In this document: one piece after another, positions 46,793-56,740 of the stretch
Position numbering within the stretch: the stretch's first letter is position 1
Layout of the letters: each line of letters begins with the position of its first letter
Assembly (NCBI RefSeq): GCF_011064545.1
Contig: NZ_JAAMFG010000036.1
Span: 62,001 to 126,000 of the forward strand
Length of the DNA stretch: 64,000 nt
Reading direction: 5' to 3'
DNA from: Wenzhouxiangella sp. XN24
Lineage (GTDB): Bacteria; Pseudomonadota; Gammaproteobacteria; Steroidobacterales; XN24
Program-made: the position numbers and the translations under genes
Notes under the pieces: generated by a model
Databases searched by the model: none
What the model was told of the DNA's origin: nothing
What the model saw: the letters and a program-made list of their open reading frames with translations, nothing else

Positions 46793-47368
46793 ATGGAAGC
46801 CTTCCTGATCCCCGCCGGGGTCATCGCCCTCGCCGAGCTCGGCGACAAGACCCAGTTGCTGGCCTTCCTGCTGGCCGCGCGTTATCGCGCTCCGGTGCCC
46901 ATCATCGCCGGCATCCTCGTGGCTTCGCTCGCCAACCACGGCCTGGCCGGGGGCCTGGGTGCATGGCTCGCGATGACGCTGCCGCCGGGCAGCCTGCGCT
47001 GGATCGTGGGCGTGGCGTTTTTGGCCGTCGCCGCCTGGATGCTCTTGCCGGAGAAGGCGGACACCGACGAACTCGCGCCGCCGCGCTTCGGCCCCTTCGC
47101 GGCCACCTTGCTGGCGTTCTTTCTCGCCGAGATGGGCGACAAGACGCAGATCGCCGCCATGGCCATGGTCGCGCACTGGCAACAGTATTTTCTCGTCATC
47201 GCCGGCACGACCACCGGGATGCTCATCGCCAATGTCCCGGCGGTGTACATCGGCGACCGGATGTCGCATCGTCTGCCGACCAGGATCATCAGCATCGTCG
47301 CCGCAGTCGCGTTTGCCGTGCTTGGCATGCTCGTACTGGCTGGCGTCGGCGAGGCAATGACTCTCTGA
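46793..47368 (+). CDS. GDT1/TMEM165-family manganese exporter
   Basis: A 191-residue UPF0016 membrane protein with six predicted helices and the two signature motifs ELGDKTQ (near residue 15) and EMGDKTQ (near 116), which form the cation site. Bacterial members export Mn2+. ATG 46793 is preferred because upstream in-frame ATGs fall within the riboswitch. Controlled by the Mn2+ riboswitch immediately upstream, and 23 bp before the CDF exporter, so both may be induced together. Confidence 0.92.
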   Translation: MEAFLIPAGVIALAELGDKTQLLAFLLAARYRAPVPIIAGILVASLANHGLAGGLGAWLAMTLPPGSLRWIVGVAFLAVAAWMLLPEKADTDELAPPRFGPFAATLLAFFLAEMGDKTQIAAMAMVAHWQQYFLVIAGTTTGMLIANVPAVYIGDRMSHRLPTRIISIVAAVAFAVLGMLVLAGVGEAMTL

Positions 47369-47391
47369 ACAAGGAACTGAAAGGTATAGCT

Positions 47392-48381
<990 letters not shown>

Positions 48382-48461
48382 TCGGGCCGTCCGGGCATAG
48401 TCACCGTACGACAGTGATACGATCATCGCTGCTCCAGGCTGCAGCTCGACACCAGGCACCT

Positions 48462-49838
48462 ATGCAGAACGAAGCCCCTACGCAAAGTGACGGCAACGAT
48501 CGCCCGAGCGATCACGAACTGGCCCGCTTGCGGGATCGGACCGACGAGCTGGAACTGATCATCTCGAGCTTGACCACGGTGGCCTTGTTCACGCTGCCGG
48601 GCTGGTTGTTCGAGCGGTACGCCGAGTCCTACACGCACCTCTCGGTGACGCTGGTCGTCAGCGGCGGCGCGGTGGTCCCGGTGCTCACGGGGCTGAGTTA
48701 CGGCCTCGGTGCGTGCTTTTTGCTGCACCTGCTGGCCCGCGCCTACTGGGTGGGGTTGATCGGGCTGCGGGCAGTATTCCCGCAAGGCATCGACTGGAAC
48801 CGCACAGTCGGCGTCGGGCCGCTGTCCCGCGAGCGATACCGGCAAAAACTGCCCGACCTCCAGACGGCGATCAAGCGTTCCGACCGGTTTGCGTCCTCGC
48901 TGTTCGCGGTCATCAGCGTCATCGCCATCGCCATCATCTGGTTCGCCATGCTGTTGACCGTGACGGCGGCCACCGGCGGCCTCGTCGGCGGGCAGTTCGG
49001 CGCCACCAACCAGGGAATCATCTACGCCAGCCTGGGCCTCTTGATTATCGCGGGCGGCACTACCCTGCTGCGCTGGCTCATGGACGCCGTGCTGGCGGCG
49101 CGGATCCCGGCCTTGCGACGCGCCGGTTGGTTCCGCTGGCTGGTGGGGGCACTCGGTCACGTCAACAGCTGGCTGATCCCGCAGCGGCTGGTGCTGCCCG
49201 TGCGGTTGACCCTGCAGAGTAATACCCGGCCGGTGATCTTCTCGTTTCTGCTGGTCCTGGGGGTCATTTTCATCATCATCATCGGCCAGGTCAGCTTTCA
49301 ACGATCGGCGGAATTCACCGTTTCCGACCAGTTCGAATACCTCAACGAGGATCACTTCGATGGGCCCCTGTTCCGCAGCAGTTACTACGAAGACATGCGG
49401 ACCGGCAAGGACCGCCTGCGCGGGCGCCCGATCATCCCCACCTTCGAGCAGCGCAGCAGCCATGTCCGCGTGTTCCTGCCGTACCAGCCCTTGCGGGACA
49501 ACCTCCTGCTCGAGCAGCTTTGCCCCGGGGAAGACGCGGCGCTGGGCGCGGCGTGCCTCGGGCGGCTATGGTCCGTGCAGTTGAACGGCGAAGCTGTGGA
49601 CATCAAGGAATTCATCGCCAGCGAACGGTTGGACCTCGGCATGCGGGGCCTCTTGGCTGTCGTGCCGCTCGAGGGCCTCAGCCCGGGCCTGCAGCTTCTT
49701 ACAGTAATCTGGAACCCGCAGGCGGGAGCCGAGGATCGACCGGTGGACGACCGCTACGATTCCGCGCGGTTCGAATATCGCATCCCGTTCCTCTTCAGCC
49801 CGGATTTCGAGCGCCCGCTCGAAGCGCCCGCGCCCTAG
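48462..49838 (+). CDS. Membrane protein with periplasmic domain, unknown
   Basis: A 458-residue protein. After a polar N-terminus come hydrophobic segments at about 33-55, 62-90, 150-175, 185-210 and 250-270. A soluble domain of about 185 residues follows, with FRSSYYEDMR and LWSVQLNGEAVDIKEF. I do not recognise the family. ATG 48462 is chosen since the upstream in-frame part is not conserved-looking. It follows the CDF gene by 80 bp but is probably separate. Confidence 0.65.
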   Translation: MQNEAPTQSDGNDRPSDHELARLRDRTDELELIISSLTTVALFTLPGWLFERYAESYTHLSVTLVVSGGAVVPVLTGLSYGLGACFLLHLLARAYWVGLIGLRAVFPQGIDWNRTVGVGPLSRERYRQKLPDLQTAIKRSDRFASSLFAVISVIAIAIIWFAMLLTVTAATGGLVGGQFGATNQGIIYASLGLLIIAGGTTLLRWLMDAVLAARIPALRRAGWFRWLVGALGHVNSWLIPQRLVLPVRLTLQSNTRPVIFSFLLVLGVIFIIIIGQVSFQRSAEFTVSDQFEYLNEDHFDGPLFRSSYYEDMRTGKDRLRGRPIIPTFEQRSSHVRVFLPYQPLRDNLLLEQLCPGEDAALGAACLGRLWSVQLNGEAVDIKEFIASERLDLGMRGLLAVVPLEGLSPGLQLLTVIWNPQAGAEDRPVDDRYDSARFEYRIPFLFSPDFERPLEAPAP

Positions 49839-49949
49839 TGCGCCGCCTCGCCGACGCACCGTACCGGACGCCGTAGCCACACCAGTAGGCCCCACCCATG
49901 GCGCCCCGCGGAGCCTCAGGCACACCCCGCAGTGTTAATTTTTATCACC

Positions 49950-49972
49950 ATGTTGACAAATATAGTTAACAT
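49950..49972 (+). promoter_or_regulatory. Palindromic operator at XRE unit promoter
   Basis: An 8-bp inverted repeat, ATGTTGAC / GTTAACAT, with a 7-bp AT spacer and one mismatch, overlaps a TTGACA -35 box (49953-49958). A weak -10 follows around 49977. The site lies 49 bp before the membrane protein start and is a likely operator for the co-transcribed XRE regulator. Confidence 0.5.
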
Positions 49973-50020
49973 CAAGTAAAAATAAATCGTCTTTTCGCCA
50001 ACGGTGACAAGGAAAGCCGC

Positions 50021-50443
50021 ATGCCCTACAAAGAAAAAACCGCATGGCTCGCGTTACTGGCCATGGTGGTCGCTTTCGGACCCTATTTCGCCATCGCCGC
50101 GACCACCCCGCCCGACGACATGCTGCCCAACCTGCGCCAGCTCAGCTTTTTCGCCATCGCCGTCGTGGTCCAGCTGATCATCCTCGCCATCGGCCACCTC
50201 CTGTTGCGCCGCAGTTCGCCCGACGAAGCGGGCGCACCGGCAGATGAACGGGACCGCCTGATCCAGCAGCGCGCCGTGACTTACGCGTACCACGTGCTCA
50301 TCAGTGGCGTGATCATGGTCGCGATCGTGATGCCCTTTTTCACCGGGGGCTGGGCGATCGTCAATGCAGCGATCTTCATGATCGTGCTGGCGGAGTTCGT
50401 TAGCTACGGCGTCACCGTCGGCAGCTATCGCCGCCAGTCATGA
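50021..50443 (+). CDS. Small membrane protein paired with XRE regulator
   Basis: A 140-residue inner-membrane protein with four hydrophobic segments (about 8-28, 42-62, 88-108, 112-133) and a charged middle loop. AAGGAA precedes the ATG. Its stop overlaps the XRE start (ATGA). It resembles DUF2178-type proteins that are found next to XRE regulators, but this is not certain. Confidence 0.7.
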   Translation: MPYKEKTAWLALLAMVVAFGPYFAIAATTPPDDMLPNLRQLSFFAIAVVVQLIILAIGHLLLRRSSPDEAGAPADERDRLIQQRAVTYAYHVLISGVIMVAIVMPFFTGGWAIVNAAIFMIVLAEFVSYGVTVGSYRRQS

Positions 50444-50664
50444 TCGACGGCGCCATCTCCAACCGGGTGCGCATTCTGCGCTTTCACAACGGCGAAATGA
50501 CCCAGGCCGAGCTCGGCAAGCGGATCGGCGTGACGCGCCAGACCATTGCCGCCATCGAGGCCGGCAAGTACTCCCCGTCCCTCGAGGCTGCGTTCCGTAT
50601 CGCCGCGGTGTTCGAAGTGCCGCTGGACGAGGTGTTCCAGTGGGAAGCCCGGACGGGAAAGTGA
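50440..50664 (+). CDS. XRE-family HTH regulator
   Basis: A 74-residue Cro/CI-type regulator ([49 protein letters not shown], seen in parts). It belongs to the YgzD/YvaO-like short class. Translationally coupled to the upstream membrane protein by ATGA, in the order opposite to the pair at 43386-44218. It probably acts on the palindrome at 49950. Confidence 0.88.
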   Translation: MIDGAISNRVRILRFHNGEMTQAELGKRIGVTRQTIAAIEAGKYSPSLEAAFRIAAVFEVPLDEVFQWEARTGK

Positions 50665-50679
50665 GGCCTGGACGGCGAT

Positions 50680-52410
50680 TCAGCCTTCCACTTTCTGCAT
50701 CAGCCGTTCCCTGGCCCGCGCGGTCATGGCGTCGAAACGCGGGTCGCTGCGGATCGGATCCAGGTCTGAATCCGCCTCGATCCAGCTCAGCATGCCCTGG
50801 GACGCTTTTTCGGCGACCCCTTCCAGGATCGTCAAGGCGCGATCATGCTCGTCCAGCGAGCACATGGCGCAGGCCAGGTTGTAGTGCAGGTTGGAGTTGT
50901 CGGGATCGATCAGTCGCGCGCGAGTGGCCCACTCCACCGCCCGCTCCCTGCGTCCCAGCACCGACAATGCATAGACGCCCATGCCGATCGCCCTGCTGTG
51001 ACCGGGCTCGGCGGCAACAATCTTCTCGATCCGGGTCATGGCCTTGGCCGCCGCATCTTTGGCACGCGCCCTGTCGTTCTTGGCCATGTATGACTGGACA
51101 ACGAACATCGCCGCCGTGAAATCTGATTCCATCAGGTCCGCGGCAATCTCGAAATAGCGGATCGCCTCGTCGTACTCACGCATGCCCATGCAACAAAGCC
51201 CGGCCATCCTGTTGGCCACATAAGAGCCGGGGTCCAGCTCGATGGCCCGGTGGGCCGCCGCCAGGCCGTCGACGAAGTTGCCCGCGCTGCGGTGGGCGGC
51301 CGCGACCGCGGCATGCGCGTCAGCCAGGTTCGGGCCCAGCGCCAGCGCGCGCCGCGCCGGATGCTGGACATCGTCGATCGGCAGGTCCTTGTGCGTGAAC
51401 AGGTTCCATTGCGCCAGCGCCATCGTCGCCCAGGCCTGCGCATAGTCGGGGTCCAGCTCGACCACGTGCTTGCAGATGCGGATCACGATTTCGTTGTTCC
51501 GCTCGTTGTCGAGCAACCAGAACTGGCGCGCCATCAGGTAGAGCTTGTAGGCCTCCGGGTTGCTGGTGGAGCGCTGTTCGAGCGCATGCTGCTCCTCCGG
51601 CAACAGCGTCAGCTTGAGTGCGGCCACGATCGCCTTCGAGATCTCGTCCTGCAGCGCGAAGATGTCCTTGAGGTCGCGGTCGTAACGCTCTCCCCAGACC
51701 TGCGCGTCGTTGGTCGCGTCGATCAGCTGCGCCGTGATGCGCACCCGCTCCCCCGCCTTCCTCACGCTGCCGACGAGCACGTGCGACGCCTTGGTCTGGC
51801 GGCCGATTTCGCCCACGCCGCCGGTCGCGCCCTTGAAGGAGAACGCCATGTTGCGGGACACGATCGACAGGGCCGACACCTTGCCGAGATCGGTGATGAT
51901 GTCTTCGGTGATGCCGTCCGAAAAGTACTCCTGCTCCGGGTCTCCGCTCATGTTGGCGAAGGGCAGCACGCACACGGTGACGCGCGAGTCCTTTTCCTGG
52001 GCGGCGACCGGGCGCGCAGGTGCGCCGAGCTTGACTTCGAGCGCCTTACACAGGCTCCTGAACGCGGCGCTCTGTGGGTCCTCCGCCCAGTCGTCCAGGT
52101 CGGTGGTGTGCACCGCCCGAAAATCGATCGGCAGCCTGGCGTTGTCGAAGCGCACGGGGAAGAGCACGCCACGGTCGGCGGCGTCGCGCGCTTCGCCGCG
52201 CACCCAGCGCGAATCGACCGACTTCGGCGTCCAGACCACGATGAGCGTCTTCGCCCCGTCGAGCTCGCGCGAAATCAGGGAATCGAACTCCTCACCGGGC
52301 GAGATCTCCGGATCCCACCACACCGACCATCCCTCGGCCTCGAGCGCCGCGACCAGCGGCGTGACGCGGGCACGATCCTGCCGGGAGTAGGAAATAAAAA
52401 TATCGGCCAA
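50680..52410 (-). CDS. TIR / TolB-like / TPR protein
   Basis: A 576-residue complete protein with an N-terminal TIR domain (about 1-120; MADIFISYSRQDR, GWSVWWDPEISPGEEFD) and the W-x-x-x-E motif WVRGE with glutamate E73. A TolB/FlgO-like domain follows (about 145-280), then TPR units to the end. It is clearly closer to the partial protein at 1-1764 than to the one at 1898-3676. No membrane segment. Convergent with the XRE gene and ends 15 bp from it. Function unknown; the TIR domain could cleave NAD if it is activated by the TPR region. Confidence 0.88.
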   Translation of the reverse strand: MADIFISYSRQDRARVTPLVAALEAEGWSVWWDPEISPGEEFDSLISRELDGAKTLIVVWTPKSVDSRWVRGEARDAADRGVLFPVRFDNARLPIDFRAVHTTDLDDWAEDPQSAAFRSLCKALEVKLGAPARPVAAQEKDSRVTVCVLPFANMSGDPEQEYFSDGITEDIITDLGKVSALSIVSRNMAFSFKGATGGVGEIGRQTKASHVLVGSVRKAGERVRITAQLIDATNDAQVWGERYDRDLKDIFALQDEISKAIVAALKLTLLPEEQHALEQRSTSNPEAYKLYLMARQFWLLDNERNNEIVIRICKHVVELDPDYAQAWATMALAQWNLFTHKDLPIDDVQHPARRALALGPNLADAHAAVAAAHRSAGNFVDGLAAAHRAIELDPGSYVANRMAGLCCMGMREYDEAIRYFEIAADLMESDFTAAMFVVQSYMAKNDRARAKDAAAKAMTRIEKIVAAEPGHSRAIGMGVYALSVLGRRERAVEWATRARLIDPDNSNLHYNLACAMCSLDEHDRALTILEGVAEKASQGMLSWIEADSDLDPIRSDPRFDAMTARARERLMQKVEG

Positions 52411-52562
52411 GCGGCTCTCCAGTCAGCCTGTATGCGCCCGAAACCGCATCGGCAACACGGCTACGACGCAATCGTCGGTTCAGCAGCATAGTCGCCCGCT
52501 TCGACGGGGGTCAACGGACGCTCCAGGAAGGAACTCTTTACGTCGCTCGCCATGCTGCCGGT

Positions 52563-53495
52563 CTAGCGCTGTTTGGGCGGATGGTAACGGGTGTCCCGCC
52601 CGTAGCGCGCCACGACCGCGGCCTGCCGCCGCCGGCTGACCGGCACTTCGAGACCTCCGCTCAGCTGGCAGACGAGCTGGCTCCCCTTGCGGCGCAGTCC
52701 GAGAACATGACGGTCGGCCACCCAATGGCCGCGGTGCACCCGGATCCCGCGCGCACCCAGTTCGCGCTCAGCGTCCGAAAGGTTGTACAGCAGCATGGTG
52801 CGGCCCCGAGGAGTTTCGACGTAAAGGTAATGCAAGTCCGAGCTCAGCAGCACCACGTCGGTACCGAGGGACTCCGGTAACTGCCCCAGCAACCCGCCAG
52901 GCGGGCCCTCGACAACCGACCGGGGAATCTCTCGCGGCGCTTCGCCGGATACGGCCGGGCGGGCTTCTGCTGAAGGCTCCTGACCGGGCGGGGCCGGAGC
53001 CGCGGCGGCGCCGACTCCCAGCCGCATCAATCGCGGGAGATTGACGAGCACCCAGGCCAGCATGAAGGGTGGGGCAACACCGCCGAACTCATCCAGCCAG
53101 AGTACCGGGAATCCCGATGCTGTCATGTCGCCCAGGTAATTGTCCTGCACCGCGAACAGGACCTCCAGCCCGAGTGCCGCCAACGAAAAGCCGACGGTGG
53201 CGATGAAGCCCGACGTGACGACGAATGCCCAGGGAGACAGGCGGATCCGAAGCCTGGCGAGCAACCAGACCGCGACGGCCAGGCAGGGAATGGCAGCCAC
53301 GGCATGCAGGACCCAGAACACGACGGCGCCGGCCCTGCCCAGCCCCACTGAACCGACGGGCTGCATCAGGCCGAAAATCACTCCCAGAAGCAGGAAGGCC
53401 ACGCTGACCAGCTTGAGGAAGCCCGCATTAAGAATGCCTGGCGGCAAGTGGGGACTGGCCGGGAGGCCCGCCATCGAATCGCTCCACAGTGTCAT
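52563..53495 (-). CDS. Membrane-anchored LytTR regulator
   Basis: A 310-residue protein with four hydrophobic helices in the N-terminal half (about 25-45, 57-80, 90-112, 135-155) and a C-terminal LytTR DNA-binding domain (about 205-305, DVVLLSSDLHYLYVETPRGRTMLLYNL and VHRGHWVADRHV). No receiver domain or partner kinase is adjacent. It likely binds DNA from the membrane, with its signal sensed by the helices. A second ATG eight codons in is an alternative start. Divergent from the beta-barrel gene. Confidence 0.85.
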   Translation of the reverse strand: MTLWSDSMAGLPASPHLPPGILNAGFLKLVSVAFLLLGVIFGLMQPVGSVGLGRAGAVVFWVLHAVAAIPCLAVAVWLLARLRIRLSPWAFVVTSGFIATVGFSLAALGLEVLFAVQDNYLGDMTASGFPVLWLDEFGGVAPPFMLAWVLVNLPRLMRLGVGAAAAPAPPGQEPSAEARPAVSGEAPREIPRSVVEGPPGGLLGQLPESLGTDVVLLSSDLHYLYVETPRGRTMLLYNLSDAERELGARGIRVHRGHWVADRHVLGLRRKGSQLVCQLSGGLEVPVSRRRQAAVVARYGRDTRYHPPKQR

Positions 53496-53646
53496 GCATG
53501 CCGTTCGTGAAAAAAGCCCGCCGCTCGTGCATCAAGTCGGTGCGCACTGAATCGACCCCGGTATTGTGCCGAAAACCCGCCACGTGGCGTAGCCCGAGCG
53601 GCTGCGGCGAGACCTGGAATCCTGAATCAACCGGAGACATTTTCGT

Positions 53647-54363
53647 ATGCGAAATCATCTCAACCGCGGCCTGGCCGCGCTTCTTTTCCTCGTAGCCCTC
53701 CCCGCCCCGGCCGCCACGGAGCGCAGCTATTTGGACGTCCGCCTCCTGGGCACCTCAGGTGGGGGCACCTTCAGCGAAACCGACGGCCAGGGTAGTGTTT
53801 TGGACTCCGAGCTCGATACCGGCCTCGGCTGGGGCATCCGCGGCGCATGGGTGATCGCGTTGCGCTGGCACCTTTACGGCGAATGGGGCACTTCGAATAC
53901 TTCCCTGGACGTGACCGGACGCGACGCCGGGGGCGCTACGCCGGCCAGGGTTGAATCCGACTTCGACCTCGACCGTGTCTCGCTCGGCGCCGGTTACCGC
54001 TGGGCGACGGCCAACAACAGCTCGATCTATGCCAGGCTGACCTGGGATCTTGTCGAGTTTGGCGATTTCGACGAATTCGAGCTGGATGGTTTCGGCACTG
54101 TCGTAATCGACGACAAGGACGACAGCGGTGTGGGCGCCACCGTAGGCGCCCAGTGGGTGACCGGCCAGTGGGAACTGGACGCCTGGGGTCGCTACACCTC
54201 GGTGGGCGAGCTTGTTAGTAAGGGCGATGCCCTGGAGTTCGACAATGACTTCGGCGGTGGCGCGCGCGTGGTGTACAACTTCACCGACTCGCTCAGTCTC
54301 GGTGCGGACTACGAGCTGCAGGACATAGACACCTGGTCCGTCGTGTTCCGCTATCGCTTCTGA
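53647..54363 (+). CDS. Outer-membrane beta-barrel protein
   Basis: A 238-residue protein with a signal peptide (about 1-22, ending APAA), alternating amphipathic strands and a C-terminal Phe (FRYRF), the outer-membrane insertion signal. About eight to ten strands are predicted. Acidic loops are rich in Asp. No family is recognised beyond OmpA/OmpW-like barrels. Confidence 0.75.
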   Translation: MRNHLNRGLAALLFLVALPAPAATERSYLDVRLLGTSGGGTFSETDGQGSVLDSELDTGLGWGIRGAWVIALRWHLYGEWGTSNTSLDVTGRDAGGATPARVESDFDLDRVSLGAGYRWATANNSSIYARLTWDLVEFGDFDEFELDGFGTVVIDDKDDSGVGATVGAQWVTGQWELDAWGRYTSVGELVSKGDALEFDNDFGGGARVVYNFTDSLSLGADYELQDIDTWSVVFRYRF

Positions 54364-54377
54364 ACCAAGTAAATGCC

Positions 54378-54403
54378 GCGGCCGGCCTGCTCAGGCCGGC
54401 CGC
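54378..54403. terminator. Bidirectional hairpin at convergent 3' ends
   Basis: A perfect palindrome with 12-bp GC arms (GCGGCCGGCCTG and its complement) around two central bases spans the gap after the beta-barrel gene and the last codons of the PPK2 gene. No T-tract; probable shared terminator. Confidence 0.55.
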
Positions 54404-55266
54404 CACAGCTCCGGCCCGCCGCAGATGGCCGGATCATTTTCGTCCACCAGTTCGTGGTTCTTGCCGGCATAATCGACCGCCCCCAGCACGGCGCGAATCG
54501 CCGCCAGGCGTGCACGGTACTTGTCGTCGGCGCGGATCACGGTCCAGGGCGCGACGGGCGTGTGGCTGCGCTGGAAAGTCTCATCGATGGCCTGCGAGTA
54601 CTCGTCCCACCGCGACAGCCCCTGCACATCGATCTTGCTGAGCTTCCAGTGCTTCAGCGGATCGCTCTCCCGCGCCAGCAGCCGGCGCAGCTGTTCCGCA
54701 CGACCGACATTGAGCCACAGTTTCACCAGCACGATGCCCTCGCTCACCAGCGTGCTCTCGAAGGCCGGCAGCTGCGAGAAGAAACGCGCCCGCTCCTCCG
54801 GCGTGCAAAAGCCGAACACCTTCTCGATGACGCCGCGGTTGTACCAGCTGCGATCGAACAGGGTGATCTCGCCGGCCGCCGGGAGATCGGCTACGTAGCG
54901 CTGGAAGTACCACTGGCTGCGCTCGCGCTCGGTGGGCGTCGACAGCGCGACGACGCGGGCGACACGCGGGTTGAGGTTCAGGGTCACGCGCTTGATGGCG
55001 CCGCCCTTCCCCGCGCTGTCGCGGCCCTCGAATATCGCCACGAGCCGGGCGCCGCTGTCCCGCACCCACCGCTGGCACTTCACGAGCTCGATCTGCAGCT
55101 CGTCCAGCTCGTCTTCGTAGTCCGACTTCTTGAGCCAGCGATCGTAGGGATAACTCTCGTCGAGAATATCCCGCTTGCCGCCGTCCTCGATCGCGGTGCG
55201 CACGGCCTCGGGCGCCTCTTCTTCGAGATAGCGGCTGATCGCGCCGTCGAAAGGTTTCTCGAACAT
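54391..55266 (-). CDS. ppk2: Polyphosphate kinase 2
   Basis: A 291-residue PPK2-family enzyme that transfers phosphate between polyphosphate and nucleotides. Walker A is GRDSAGKGG (81-89), Walker B is [10 protein letters not shown], and the lid carries Arg residues ([23 protein letters not shown]). A single-domain protein of this length fits class I PPK2 acting on nucleoside diphosphates. Stand-alone. Confidence 0.93.
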   Translation of the reverse strand: MFEKPFDGAISRYLEEEAPEAVRTAIEDGGKRDILDESYPYDRWLKKSDYEDELDELQIELVKCQRWVRDSGARLVAIFEGRDSAGKGGAIKRVTLNLNPRVARVVALSTPTERERSQWYFQRYVADLPAAGEITLFDRSWYNRGVIEKVFGFCTPEERARFFSQLPAFESTLVSEGIVLVKLWLNVGRAEQLRRLLARESDPLKHWKLSKIDVQGLSRWDEYSQAIDETFQRSHTPVAPWTVIRADDKYRARLAAIRAVLGAVDYAGKNHELVDENDPAICGGPELWRPA

Positions 55267-55423
55267 CGGCCACCTCCGGGCCGGACAGATGGCCCTCGCA
55301 AAACATCGAGGCTACCTTTTGTTTGATGCGAAACAAAGTCAGCCGGCGACGCGGGCCCCGCGTCGGTATTCCAACTGCGCATGCCCGCGTCCACGGCGCA
55401 CACAGGACGGGCAGGACCGAGCG

Positions 55424-56680
55424 ATGAACGACCAGAGCCGCGTGTTCTTACTTCAGCAGTACGAAGTCGGCCTGTTACTGGTCGGGGCGATCATCCTCGC
55501 GGCGGCGATCCTGCCGCGGTTGCTGTCGCGCCAGCGTCGCATCACCGCGCCACTGCTGTACATGGCGGCGGGCGCGGTGGTTTTCCTTTTGCCCGGGACC
55601 CCGGAGTTGCCGAACCTGGTGGACAATGCATGGTGGCCCATGCGCCTGACCGAACTCGGGGTGATCGTCGCGCTCACTTCCGCCGGCCTGAAACTGAACC
55701 GGCCGTTCGCGTGGGAAACGTGGCGGATCAGCTGGCGGCTGCTTGCCGTGACCATGCCCCTGACGATCGCCGCGACGGCGGCGCTGGGCTGGTGGGCGGC
55801 CGGCCTGTTGCCCGCATCCGCGTTGTTGCTCGGCGCCGTCATCGCGCCGACCGACCCCGTATTGGCCTCCGACGTACAAACCACCCCGCCCGGGGAACCC
55901 GACGACTCACAGGCCCGCCTGGCGCTGACCACCGAAGCGGGCCTCAACGACGGCCTGGCGTTCCCGTTCACCAACCTGGCGATCGCCGTGGCGCTGGCCG
56001 GACTCGCGCCGGCCGGCTGGCTGGCCGACTGGTTGCTCGTCGACGTGGCATACAAGGTGGTCGCCGGGACCCTGGTGGGGCTGGGCGCCGGATACCTGCT
56101 GGCGAAAATCATCATCGGCACGCCGGCAACCCGCAAGATGGCCCGGACCATGACCGGCGTACCCTCCCTGAGCCTCACGCTGATACCTTACGGCGCCGCG
56201 GAACTCGTCTCCAGTTACGGTTTCATCGCGGTGTTCGTCGCCGCCTGTACTTTTCGCCAGTACGAGGCGGATCACGACTTCCAGGTCAAGCTGCACAACT
56301 TCTCGGAGGAAATCGAGCGCGTGTTCGTCGCCGTCTTGATGTTCCTGATCGGCGCCTACGCGGTCAGCGGAGGCCTCGCCCTGCTCACCCCGGCCATGTG
56401 GCTCGTGGTGCTGGCCACGTTATTCGTGGTCCGCCCCGCGGCCGGACTCGTCGGCCTCGCCGGCACGCGACTGCCGTGGGAAAAGCGCTGGGCCATCGCT
56501 TTTCTCGGCATTCGAGGTATCGGCTCGATCTATTACCTGGCCTACGCGGTGTTCCACGCGGATTTCCCGGACGCAGGAACGGTCTGGGCGTTGATGCTCG
56601 CCACGGTCGTCATTTCGGTCGTCATCCACGGCCTCGCAGCGCGCCCGGCCATAGAAAAGGTTACACCGAGCGTGGACTGA
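55424..56680 (+). CDS. CPA1-type Na+/H+ antiporter
   Basis: A 418-residue membrane protein with about 12 helices. The ion-binding motif APTDPVLASDV (about residue 141-151) and TEAGLNDGLAFPF further on match the CPA1 Na+(K+)/H+ exchangers. The C-terminal tail is short. ATG 55424 is chosen because upstream in-frame sequence is basic and non-hydrophobic. It probably exchanges Na+ or K+ for H+. Confidence 0.9.
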   Translation: MNDQSRVFLLQQYEVGLLLVGAIILAAAILPRLLSRQRRITAPLLYMAAGAVVFLLPGTPELPNLVDNAWWPMRLTELGVIVALTSAGLKLNRPFAWETWRISWRLLAVTMPLTIAATAALGWWAAGLLPASALLLGAVIAPTDPVLASDVQTTPPGEPDDSQARLALTTEAGLNDGLAFPFTNLAIAVALAGLAPAGWLADWLLVDVAYKVVAGTLVGLGAGYLLAKIIIGTPATRKMARTMTGVPSLSLTLIPYGAAELVSSYGFIAVFVAACTFRQYEADHDFQVKLHNFSEEIERVFVAVLMFLIGAYAVSGGLALLTPAMWLVVLATLFVVRPAAGLVGLAGTRLPWEKRWAIAFLGIRGIGSIYYLAYAVFHADFPDAGTVWALMLATVVISVVIHGLAARPAIEKVTPSVD

Positions 56681-56740
56681 GGACGGGTCGCGCTTTCCGC
56701 CCGGAAGTTCTGGGATAGAATCGGCGAAATTTGCTGCAGG

